From Ktedonobacter sp. SOSP1-85 (lineage in GTDB: Bacteria > Chloroflexota > Ktedonobacteria > Ktedonobacterales > Ktedonobacteraceae), in assembly GCF_016587415.1 (NCBI RefSeq), contig NZ_BNJI01000001.1, forward strand, positions 558,001-622,000: a stretch of 64,000 nt of DNA, given 5' to 3'. The notes under the pieces are model-generated. The model searched no databases, was not told where the DNA came from, and worked only from the letters and a program-made list of their open reading frames with translations. Below are positions 49,174 to 56,985 of the stretch, in pieces. Each line of letters opens with the position of its first letter. Within the stretch, counting starts at the first letter, position 1. The translations under genes were made by a program, and so were the position numbers.

Positions 49174-49713
49174 TCATATTGACTCGCCGCGGGCAGCCCT
49201 GGCCAGGGTATCCCAGATGGGAACGCCAGGTGCTTCATGCAGAAGATCGCCAGCATAGTGCCGTACCAAGGGTAGTACCCTGGAGTCAGGCTGCACTGTC
49301 TCATAGTTGTAAAGCCTGGCCCCCTCTTGGCAGTAGTGGAGCAACCAGCGCAGCTCGCGCAGGGGGGCATACGAGGGTGGGTCAACGACTTCTAGTTCTT
49401 CCGCTTGCGGTCGCAGCCCTTGTGAGATAAGTTCGAGGATCCAGATTCTTTTCAAGGGATTGCTCACGTAGGTTTTCCCTGTTGTTGTCGGTGAAAGCCA
49501 GCCTCGGCGGGCGTACTTCACGCTTTCTTTGATGTGATAACGTAGGCGTTCCTGGCTGTCTTTGGCGCGGCCAATGTAGTGTGTAGCCTGTGTGCGTGGA
49601 TCATAGAGGCGGTAAATCTCCTGGTGATCGGTAGGCAAGCCACGCAGCTTGTCAAAGCAGTATTCCTCTGGCCACGCTAGATACTGGAGGAAGCAAAACA
49701 GGTAGGTAGGCAT
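49174..49713 (-). CDS. GIY-YIG-like nuclease-fold protein
   Basis: A 179-residue protein. EIYRLYDPRTQATHYIGRAKD at about residues 32-52 is a variant of the GIY...YIG core, followed by basic ERLRYHIKES and NPLKRIWILELISQGLRPQ segments; the usual downstream glutamate could lie in ELRWLLHYCQ. Members cut DNA in repair, homing or transposition. Stand-alone proteins of this style are often accessory genes. AAGGAGG stands four bases before the ATG. It starts 68 bases left of the first IS630 copy. Confidence 0.6.
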   Translation of the reverse strand: MPTYLFCFLQYLAWPEEYCFDKLRGLPTDHQEIYRLYDPRTQATHYIGRAKDSQERLRYHIKESVKYARRGWLSPTTTGKTYVSNPLKRIWILELISQGLRPQAEELEVVDPPSYAPLRELRWLLHYCQEGARLYNYETVQPDSRVLPLVRHYAGDLLHEAPGVPIWDTLARAARGESI

Positions 49714-49780
49714 ATCTCCTCCTTGTGAGAGATCGCCCTAGCCAGCGCACGAATGAGCCGACTAGGGTTTTCCTCTTTAT

Positions 49781-50859
49781 TGACCTGAGCATGAGGATCT
49801 AAAGTGAAGAACGATGCGAGCCGATGAACGGAGGTATGAGTAAGAAAGAAGCCCTTCCCAAAGATTGGCGCGAAGGCCGACGACTGCGTGCCTGGCAACT
49901 CTATCAGCAAGGCTGGAAACAGAAAGACATCGCCGAGGCCTTGGGAGTCACTGAAGGCGCGGTGAGTCAATGGATGCGTCGAGCGAAGAAAGATGGTCCT
50001 GATGGGCTGCGCCACCAACCGCCTCCAGGTCCCCAACCCAAACTGATGCCAGGAACAACGCGTCCAGTTGCCTGACCTGCTGGCCAAAGGATCCGAACAC
50101 TATGGATTTCGCGGCGAGGTCTGGACCACAGCTCGGGTGGCAGTGTTGATCAAGCAGCAATTTGGTGTCAGCTATCATCCAGCCCATTGTAGTCGCCTCC
50201 TTCGCGCATCCCGCGTACAGTGTGCAAAAACCGGTCGAACTGGCCACCCAAAGGAATGAAGAGGCCATCAAGGCATGGAAAGAAGAGTGCTGGCCTGCCC
50301 TCAAAAAAAAGCCGAGCAGGAACAGCGACAGATCGTTTTTGTAGACGAGTCGGGCTTTTATTTGTTGCCGATGGCGGTGCGCACCTATGCTCCTGTGGGC
50401 CAAACGCCGGTCCTGCGCGTGCCACTGACGTATGACCACATCTCGGCTATTGGGGCGCTGACTCCTGAGGGGCGCCTCGCGCATGCAGACCCAACAACGC
50501 TCTTACAAGGGACCAGATGTGGTGTGTTTTCTGCGACTGCTTTTGCGCGAGATCCCAGGCAAGTTGCTCGTCATTTGGGACGGTTCCACCATCCATCGCT
50601 GCCAGGCCGTCAAAGATTTCCTGGCGCAAGGCGCTGCTGCACGCATTCACCTGGAGCGTTTGCCTGCCTATGCACCCGAGTTCAATCCTCAGGAAGGGGT
50701 CTGGAATCTGCTCAAACGCCGTGAGCTCAAGAATCGCTGTTGCAAGGATCTGGCTGAGCTTGAGCAGGAACTGCTGCTTGCCCGTGCAAGGCTCAGGCAT
50801 CGCAAGCAGGCTCTGCGTCACTGTTTTGTTCATGCCGGCTACGCTCTTTAGGTTCTTAT
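49781..50859 (+). mobile_element. IS630-family element, copy A (right end truncated)
   Basis: The left end TTGACCTGAGCATGAGGATCTAAAG follows a TA dinucleotide (in pieces: TTGACCTGAGCATGAGG, then ATCTAAAG). The sequence is almost identical to copy B, but after GGTTCTTAT at 50851-50859 it leaves the copy B sequence, so about 11 bases of the right inverted repeat are missing. It encodes a broken DDE transposase. Confidence 0.85.
49824..50851 (+). pseudogene. IS630-family transposase with several frameshifts
   Basis: Four pieces in changing frames make up one transposase: the helix-turn-helix part (MSKKEALPKDWREGRRLRAW, KQKDIAEALGVTEGAVSQW), a middle part (GFRGEVWTTARVAVLIKQQFG), then the DDE core VFVDESGF, LVIWDGSTIH and NPQEGVWNLLK carrying D, D and E. 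A run of eight A at 50306-50313 fits a programmed -1 shift, but the other three shifts look like simple indels. Copy B has the same breaks. Confidence 0.8.
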
Positions 50860-50930
50860 CATTCATGGCACATGAGCCACCGAGATCACCTGAAGAGTTG
50901 TATGCCACAATACCCAAGCCAGAGGGAAGG

Positions 50931-50950
50931 CTAAGATCCTAGCGGAAATG
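50931..50950 (+). repeat. 20-base IS-end-like repeat, copy 1
   Basis: CTAAGATCCTAGCGGAAATG; a short frame from the truncated IS630 copy reads into it and stops at its TAG. Confidence 0.6.
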
Positions 50951-51090
50951 GTAACTATTCAGATGGATCAAGCAAAAGCGGGAAGAACAGGATTCTCCGC
51001 CAATGTTTATTCCAATGCAGCAAGCAGCTTTATCCCTTGCTTACGCAACGTGGAAAGATAACTGCGAATGCGACAAAACATGAGGATGGG

Positions 51091-51110
51091 CTAAGGTCCT
51101 AGCAAAAATG
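51091..51110 (+). repeat. 20-base IS-end-like repeat, copy 2
   Basis: CTAAGGTCCTAGCAAAAATG, three differences from copy 1. Confidence 0.55.
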
Positions 51111-51302
51111 TACATTAGCGCACTTCTGTTCTAACATCCAGTGAATAAATACTTTTTTTTACCTCTTATGCACCATGACTAAAAACGTTTAGCCGAAATT
51201 TCTCGAGGCTGACATGCATATGCGCATCTTCTTCCCGCTCTCTTGCGGCTAGTAACAGCTCCGTAGCGCGGCCCTATTTCAGCTTGATTTGGTCTTGCTG
51301 CA

Positions 51303-51322
51303 CATTTTCGCTAGGATCTTAG
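51303..51322 (-). repeat. 20-base IS-end-like repeat, copy 3 (inverted)
   Basis: On the minus strand CTAAGATCCTAGCGAAAATG, one difference from copy 1. An 82-codon minus-strand frame (51314-51562) ends at its TAG. Confidence 0.6.
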
Positions 51323-51559
51323 TCTACCCTCAAACCAGAGCGCTCGTCCCTTTTGAGGGGGCGATGGGAAATGGAGAGTCCTTTTCTGGGACTTGGGTAC
51401 CGGGGTTCCGATTTCCTGAGCCCCAATGAGAATAGCCTGGTAGAATCCTCCTTCTGCCATGTGGTCCAGGAGTATGGGAAGGCACTCTTCCCTTGAAGAG
51501 AAACGGCTTGTACGCTGATCGGCTCCCGCAAAGAGCGCTTCTGTAAATACATCCTGGGC

Positions 51560-51715
51560 TGATGATCAGCCCAATCCCAAGGTGATGTGTGCGCAGTGGG
51601 TCGGACTCGAAAGCAGTCCGTTGCCCAACAGGCTCATCAGGTCACCCGACCCTGAAGCCCTGGCTCTCCTCGGAGTTGAGGGCAAGCCTTTCCCCTTTAG
51701 GGGAGAGGTAGGTGA
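51560..51715 (-). other. Structured segment resembling an IS200/IS605-type end or guide RNA
   Basis: Several stems stand close together: TGGGCTGA-tga-TCAGCCCA near 51566, CGGACT/AGTCCG (51602-51620) under a GGGTC/GACCC stem, and TCCCCT-tt-AGGGGA (51691-51704) next to GGTAGGTGAC. The layout reminds me of IS200/IS605 subterminal hairpins or the associated noncoding RNA. No TnpA, TnpB or IscB frame is present, so it would be a relic. Confidence 0.3.
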
Positions 51716-51736
51716 CACAAAACGACAGCGAAACTA

Positions 51737-52024
51737 TTACTTCTGCTGGTAGGTCAAAAGTATCTTCTCCAGTAGCCCAGGGAAGCGCATCTCCAAATCC
51801 TCTCGACGTAGCGTAACCTGCATCCGTCTTCCCTGTGGCACCATTCGTACCAACCCAGCTTCACGCAACATCTTAAAATGAAACGAAAGCGTTGACTTTG
51901 CCACGGCTTCGCCGACGAGAAAGTCGTGACATGCCATTGTTTCCTCTGACTCGTTCGCAGGAAAGCCAAGGGGAAGTAAACTTTTGATTCTATAACCATA
52001 TCGGGTCTCGCACCACGAAGTCAA
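51737..52024 (-). pseudogene. ArsR-type regulator, N-terminally truncated
   Basis: The frame carries the recognition part of an ArsR winged helix: AKSTLSFHFKMLREAGLV, then GRRMQVTLRREDLEMRFPGLL. The first helices of the domain (usually about 30 residues) are missing; the frame begins next to a hairpin at 52016-52064. It might still be translated from ATG 52024 or the internal ATG at ETMACHDF, but it is unlikely to bind DNA normally. Confidence 0.6.
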
Positions 52025-52064
52025 GCACCTTTCCCCTTATTCAAGGGGAGGGTGCTTGACTTCG
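52016..52064. terminator. Long hairpin at the broken end of the ArsR fragment
   Basis: CGAAGTCAAGCACC (52016-52029) pairs with GGTGCTTGACTTCG (52051-52064), with an inner CCCCTT-attc-AAGGGG. It coincides with the truncation point of the ArsR frame. Confidence 0.6.
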
Positions 52065-52389
52065 TCTGATTTATGCTTAACTATATTCCTTGGGGGAGAA
52101 AGGTGACCCACTGTCACTCTGTCATTTCTCGCTCTCACTGCTCATCCAGGTCCTCACGTGAAGAGGAAGCGAACACGCGCACGCAATCAGATGGAAGCAC
52201 GAGGTAGGGCTGAAGAACCTGCACCAACGTGAGCTGTTCGAACTGAGCATCGTTGATTTCCACCGCCAGGTGGGCGATGTCGCTACTTGGACGGCCACAC
52301 GACCAGCCACACGATCATCCATGTGTCTTTCTCTTCTCTCCCATCCATTGTTCTCTGGATCGTGGACGCGGCCTCCCACTCCGTGTATG
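52065..52389. other. Region after the LuxC-like gene
   Basis: About 325 bases. A minus-strand frame ending near 52139 reads a protein-like stretch (HLAVEINDAQFEQLTLVQVL and on) of about 50 residues without a start codon or ribosome site. It may be the tail of a lost gene. Confidence 0.3.
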
Positions 52390-53772
52390 TCAGTCGCGGA
52401 TGACGGCTTTGGTGCGCATCAAGAACTCGCCGAGATAGCTATCATGTGGGACGCCTGGTGCTATCCAGTACGTCGGGTGGTTGCCGATATAGAGGTTCTT
52501 GATCGTCGGATCCGTGAGCAGTTCGTCCAGCAACTTCTCGTACCGGGTGACCGCCGTAAGCACCAGGGTGTTTTTGAGGGGAGCGATCCCGGCCTCCTGC
52601 GTCCACGGCGCAACCCATACGCACGGAAAGGCCAGTTCGATATTTGCCTGCTCGGCGAACGGATTGTCCAGTTGGTGAACGGCTGGCCGCAGCACCGCGC
52701 TGCCATCTCCCAGTTCATCCACGACTCCGTTGCCGCCCAGATGAGCCCGGGTCCCGGCGGCTTTGTCCAGCAGGTAGCGCTCGATTTTCTTCGCGGCCTC
52801 CAGGGGATAGGCGGGCAGGACCGCCTGCTCGTTTTCGGGCGGCAGGCTTGGAATCGCCGCGAGCCGCTCGGCAATGGCCTGTGCGACCGGCGCCGGGTCG
52901 CCCTCTACAAACACTGCCGTGGTGTTGATGCAGGCCGTCCCGCCCATATTGCTGATCGAGTCAACAATCATGTCGAGGGAGGAGTGCCAGTCCGAGTCTG
53001 CAGTGACCAGGATCTTCGACCGACCAGGCCCATTGGGCAAGACGGTGGGGTTTGCGGCGTACTTCTCGATGACCTCCTGCCCCCCGTAGACCATACTCAG
53101 ATCGGCCTGGCGCAAGATCTCGTCGGCAGCGTCATAATCGGTAGGTAGCAGGACCACCTGATCATCGCCGAACCCGCAGGCCCGCAGCGCGTTCATCAAT
53201 CGATATGGGGTGAGCGGTTCCCGCCGCGAGGGCCGGACGGCCACACGGTAGCCCAGGGCCAGAGGCTCCAGCCAGAGACTGTGCACGCCAGGTTCGTTGC
53301 CAGGTGCATGCACGGCAAAGACGTTTCCACGCCGGATCCAGACTCCCGTCCCCTCACGGGCCTGTGGGTCACGCCAGTCGTTCACCGCTCCGATTGGCCG
53401 GGCTTGCTGCGCGCTCCAGTAAGCCTTCGCCGCGTATTGGGCAACGGCCTCCACGGCTCCGCGTACGATGGATAGTGGTGTTCCGGACATGCGACACACC
53501 GTATGCTGGTACTCTGCAGAGGACATGCCATCGACCTCTCCCGTTGCGAACAGTTCCCCAGCCCTGCGGAGGGCGGTCAGGCGGTCCTCCAGGGGGAGCG
53601 TCTTCGCTTTATGCAGCGCGGCCATGGCCCGCGTGACGAACAATCTGGGCACCAAGCTCAGTTCGGCCAGCGGGTGGCCCGCAACATCCGTAACGGTCAG
53701 ACGGTTATGTGTCCGGTACGCCCCTTTGGGTCCCAGCGCATCTATGCAGAGCAGTTGACTGAGTACACTCAT
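52390..53772 (-). CDS. LuxC-like acyl reductase / aldehyde dehydrogenase
   Basis: A 460-residue protein of the aldehyde dehydrogenase superfamily, resembling LuxC-type acyl reductases. VFAVHAPGNEPGVHSLWLE and VAVRPSRREPLTPYRL form the NADPH-binding region, VYGGQEVIEKY follows, and SNMGGTACINTTAVFVEG (about 305-322) holds the likely nucleophilic cysteine. The frame is open far upstream, but GAGGGGG seven bases before ATG 53772 and the one-base overlap with the LuxE-like stop (TGATG) fix the start. With its partner it should reduce a carboxylic acid to an aldehyde. Confidence 0.75.
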   Translation of the reverse strand: MSVLSQLLCIDALGPKGAYRTHNRLTVTDVAGHPLAELSLVPRLFVTRAMAALHKAKTLPLEDRLTALRRAGELFATGEVDGMSSAEYQHTVCRMSGTPLSIVRGAVEAVAQYAAKAYWSAQQARPIGAVNDWRDPQAREGTGVWIRRGNVFAVHAPGNEPGVHSLWLEPLALGYRVAVRPSRREPLTPYRLMNALRACGFGDDQVVLLPTDYDAADEILRQADLSMVYGGQEVIEKYAANPTVLPNGPGRSKILVTADSDWHSSLDMIVDSISNMGGTACINTTAVFVEGDPAPVAQAIAERLAAIPSLPPENEQAVLPAYPLEAAKKIERYLLDKAAGTRAHLGGNGVVDELGDGSAVLRPAVHQLDNPFAEQANIELAFPCVWVAPWTQEAGIAPLKNTLVLTAVTRYEKLLDELLTDPTIKNLYIGNHPTYWIAPGVPHDSYLGEFLMRTKAVIRD

Positions 53773-54869
53773 CAGTACACCCCCTCGATAACAGCTTCGT
53801 TGCCAAACTGCGCGACGGGAGCCACGTCGGCCACCGAGTCGCCTACCTGACCCGCCGGGAGTGCGATCCGGGTGGCCAGGTCGCGCTCCAGGTTGTTGGG
53901 GAGCAGCATGTTCTTGCTGACGTGGTTCATCACGACCTGGCCTCGTTTGCCGTAGTCCACCGTGTGGCCACTGGCAGGGTCGATCACGGAAAAGGTGATG
54001 AAGGGCGAGGGGGGATCGAAAATGCGGGGATCGTCTTCGGTGAGACCCACGCGCTCGGGAATACCACAGAGGATCATCGTGCTTCCAAACGCTCCGACGA
54101 GCTTCACGTTGGGGAAGACCTCGGTCTGAAACAAATGGCGGGTGTCGGTATCCATGTGCGCTCCGGCCCACAGAATCCCCTTCACCTTCTGGTTGATCAG
54201 TTCCACCAGATCGTCGTGTTGGGCGATGCGCTCCAACAGAGGTGGCGTGGTCATGAGGACGCCGATGTCCTGGCTGTGCAGTAGGAACGAAGCCTGCTCG
54301 ACGAGGTGCTCGACGTACGCGCGGGCCTCCTCGCTTTTGCCGGCGGCGATGAGTTTCTTGACCCAGCGCGGATCCATGTCGATCATGAACGCGAGACCAC
54401 CGCGTGTAGTAGCGTGCAATCTGGCAAACTCGCCGACCATATGAGGTCCTCTCGGGAGGAGGGCAAGCCAGTTCACGTTTCGTGGAAACCCGTGGGCGTC
54501 GAGCCGGGCGTCCAGCCATGTTCCCACTTTGTCCGCCCAGTCACGCAGGAAGACCACTCGCTTGGGGATACCAGTAGTGCCACCGCTTTCGGGAACGCCA
54601 AAGACATCGGGGTGCGCCCCGTATCCTCTGGGGATGAGATCCTCCGCTCGGACATCGCGCAGTTCGTCGACGATATTGGGAAAAAGCGCCAGGTCCTCGA
54701 TGCGTTTGACGTCTTTGCGCGGATCGAAGGGCAACGACTTCGCCCGCTTCAGCCAGTATGGCGAGCCGGTCTCTGGATTGAAATGCCACTCCATGGCGGT
54801 ATGAAGAAACTCCTGGGGGTCTATCCTGGCATCAAGTGGTAGATCCAGGAGAGCTTGCGATGCGATCAT
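53772..54869 (-). CDS. LuxE/PaaK-like acyl-activating enzyme
   Basis: A 365-residue protein of the LuxE (acyl-protein synthetase) and phenylacetate-CoA ligase group. PESGGTTGIPKRVVFLRDW at about residues 93-111 is the ATP-binding loop, VKGILWAGAHMDTDTR and LVGAFGSTMILCGIPERVG are core AMP-binding segments. LuxE activates a fatty acid with ATP and hands it to LuxC. GGAGGT precedes ATG 54869. No luxA, luxB or luxD is near, so light production is not implied. Confidence 0.75.
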   Translation of the reverse strand: MIASQALLDLPLDARIDPQEFLHTAMEWHFNPETGSPYWLKRAKSLPFDPRKDVKRIEDLALFPNIVDELRDVRAEDLIPRGYGAHPDVFGVPESGGTTGIPKRVVFLRDWADKVGTWLDARLDAHGFPRNVNWLALLPRGPHMVGEFARLHATTRGGLAFMIDMDPRWVKKLIAAGKSEEARAYVEHLVEQASFLLHSQDIGVLMTTPPLLERIAQHDDLVELINQKVKGILWAGAHMDTDTRHLFQTEVFPNVKLVGAFGSTMILCGIPERVGLTEDDPRIFDPPSPFITFSVIDPASGHTVDYGKRGQVVMNHVSKNMLLPNNLERDLATRIALPAGQVGDSVADVAPVAQFGNEAVIEGVY

Positions 54870-55159
54870 ATGAGACTACCTCCATTCCTGACCGACGTGA
54901 TCGACCAGGTGATCATAGTGTTTCACCTTGACAACAACTTCAGGAAGAGTCCCTTCAGTAATATTCTATACATACGCCAATAGATCGGATCAGCCGATTT
55001 TTTCGCCGGTGCTATTATGAAGAGAGTCAGGGAAGGGCTGTTTGAACTTGATGAGCAGGCTATCTCTTCCATTGCGGCGGAGGATGATCGTCTGTCTCCC
55101 CTCTCGCGTCTTTTTCTTACTCGTCGCCTATGCACTCACGTCCACAAAGGAGGGACGAG
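54870..55159. other. Divergent promoter region
   Basis: 290 bases between the LuxE-like gene and the sensor kinase. A frame from ATG 55017 overlaps the kinase start but has no ribosome site. Promoter elements are not clear. Confidence 0.35.
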
Positions 55160-56935
55160 ATGGGTCAGAACGCGCCGCAACCAGTACCATCAGCGTTTCA
55201 AAAATCGATGTCGTTATGGCACCTCGAAACGTATTTTGCCTCTCTTCCCGATGCCATCATGGTGTGGGACCGGGCAGGCAAGCTCCTCTTCCTGAATGCT
55301 GCGGCGCTGACGCTCTTTGATGCCCAGCCTTCAGCTCCCTGGTTGGGCACCTCCGCTCAGCAGTTCCTCCAGCGCTATGCGTGGTACGACGAACAGCAAC
55401 GACCGTTCTCTTTTCCCCCGTGGTTGCTGTACCTGACCACTCTCAAGGAAGAAACCGCGTCCTTTCCCTACGAGCAGATCCTTGTCCTTGCTCATCCTTC
55501 CCAGCACCAGGTGTGCCTCGAACTGCGCTGTTCACTGGTGTTTGACGGACAGCAACAGCCAACAGGCGTGCTAGCGTCCTTTCATGTGGTGGCTTCCCGC
55601 TATCAAAAGGCCCTTCACATCCAGCGGGTCTACGAAGCGTTGATGACCTTGAACGAAGCCATCGCGCGGATTCCTGAGCAATTCCAGGGAGCGCCCTCTG
55701 AGGAAAACCTTCTCCTCTCTCCTCCAGTACTCTTTGTCGGCCAACAGCTCGTGGACTTCATTCGTCAGATCCTGGCGTGCTGGTGCGTGAGTATAATGGC
55801 CTTTCGCCCTCCATCCCCTCATGTGGGGTACGTGGTGGGCAGCGGCTTCACCGCCGAGCGAGAATACCTCTTACGTGCATTGAATGAACACTTTTACCCC
55901 ACCGACTTTTTTGACGAAACCGTGCTCGCTCGCCTCCAGGCCAATCAGGAAGTGGTTCTCGCATCAGGTTGCTTCCGCATTCCGACCGGGTATCCTGAGG
56001 AGCTGGGGAACGCGAACCTCCTGGTGCTTCCCATAATATTCTGGAAGCAGAGGCTGGTTGGGGTGCTGGTGATCCACAAACACGAGTGGGAGGGTGGATA
56101 TACCCAGGAGGAGATTGATCTCATCAGAACGGTCGCCGAGCACGTCCGGCTGTTCATTGAATGTTTGGGCTCCTTGCAAACGTACTTGGGGAAACAGGCC
56201 AGGGAATTGGTCATGCCCGAAGTGAATCGGCTGCTCAACGACTTCCTGCGGCTTGCCAGCCATGAACTGCGCACCCCGCTGACAGGGATCAAGGGCAATC
56301 TGCAGTTAGCACAGCGCCGCTTAGAGCGATTACAGAGCGAGCTCGCCCAACAGGCTGAGCGCACGAGTGTGCAGCTTGAACGGACCCGGCAGTCGCTGGA
56401 ATCTGCCGAGCAGAGCGTCCGGCTGCAAGAGCGCATGGTGCAGGATATGATCGATGACGCGCGTATCCAGGCTGGTCAGCTAGATCTTACGCTTGCGCCC
56501 TGTGATCTGCTCGTGCTGGTCAAACAGACGGTGGCAAAGCAGCAGGAGTCTATACCCGAACGAGCGATCAAGCTCGAAATCCTGACTCCCGAACTCACCA
56601 TCCCTGTCTTGGCCGATGCTGGGCGAATCACCCAGGTGCTCACCATCTACCTGACCACGTCCCTCGCCTCTTCCCCAGTGGAGCAGCCCGTGACCCTTCA
56701 AGTGCAAGAAGAGGAGCAGATGGCCCGCGTCTCGGTCCATGACGAAGGACCAGGCATCCCACTTGAAGAGCAGGTTCGCCTCTGGGATCGCTTCTATCGG
56801 GGAAAAGGCAGCTCCGTTCAGCAGGAACTGGATTTGAGTGGGGGGTTACGCTTCTACCTGTGCCGGACACTCCTCGAACATCATCACGGCACCGTTGGGG
56901 TTGAAAGCACCCCTGGGCAGGGAACGACATTCTGA
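55160..56935 (+). CDS. PAS-GAF sensor histidine kinase with altered ATPase boxes
   Basis: A 591-residue kinase: PAS region at about 15-130 (LPDAIMVWDRAGKLLFLN), GAF-like region at about 185-345, coiled coil, HisKA box LRLASHELRTPLTGIKGN (near residue 372), ATPase domain to the end. The G1 box DEGPGIP is intact, but the N box reads IYLTTSL, without the Mg-binding asparagine, and the G2 box GGLRFYL lacks GLGL. Its paralogue at the window end keeps the asparagine (YLANAL). It also ends right after GTTF. AAAGGAGG precedes ATG 55160. Confidence 0.75.
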   Translation: MGQNAPQPVPSAFQKSMSLWHLETYFASLPDAIMVWDRAGKLLFLNAAALTLFDAQPSAPWLGTSAQQFLQRYAWYDEQQRPFSFPPWLLYLTTLKEETASFPYEQILVLAHPSQHQVCLELRCSLVFDGQQQPTGVLASFHVVASRYQKALHIQRVYEALMTLNEAIARIPEQFQGAPSEENLLLSPPVLFVGQQLVDFIRQILACWCVSIMAFRPPSPHVGYVVGSGFTAEREYLLRALNEHFYPTDFFDETVLARLQANQEVVLASGCFRIPTGYPEELGNANLLVLPIIFWKQRLVGVLVIHKHEWEGGYTQEEIDLIRTVAEHVRLFIECLGSLQTYLGKQARELVMPEVNRLLNDFLRLASHELRTPLTGIKGNLQLAQRRLERLQSELAQQAERTSVQLERTRQSLESAEQSVRLQERMVQDMIDDARIQAGQLDLTLAPCDLLVLVKQTVAKQQESIPERAIKLEILTPELTIPVLADAGRITQVLTIYLTTSLASSPVEQPVTLQVQEEEQMARVSVHDEGPGIPLEEQVRLWDRFYRGKGSSVQQELDLSGGLRFYLCRTLLEHHHGTVGVESTPGQGTTF

Positions 56936-56985
56936 TTGACCTTACCCATGATCAAACCGGCGAGTGCGTCAACAGCATGACACCC

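Larger units (their letters stand above)
50860..51736. other. Insertion-sequence debris
   Basis: No intact gene. It holds three copies of a 20-base repeat (50931, 51091, 51303 inverted), an 82-codon minus-strand frame that ends in the third copy, and a structured segment at 51560-51715. The first and third copies both read GRLRS-stop in frame with what precedes them, so they look like the ends of related mobile elements. Confidence 0.5.

Noticed and set aside
51314..51720. A complete TnpB or IscB guided-nuclease locus
   Set aside because: No RuvC or HNH motifs can be found in any frame; at most a noncoding relic remains.
52122..52379. 85-codon minus-strand frame after the LuxC-like gene
   Set aside because: No ribosome site and unlikely composition; another frame there looks more protein-like but has no start.
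52270..53148. 292-codon plus-strand frame
   Set aside because: It is the opposite-strand shadow of the LuxC-like gene, which has clear family motifs.
53773..54519. Long N-terminal extension of the LuxC-like frame (709 residues in total)
   Set aside because: It overlaps the LuxE-like gene in another frame; the extension is Arg/Pro/Gly-rich shadow sequence, and ATG 53772 has a strong ribosome site.
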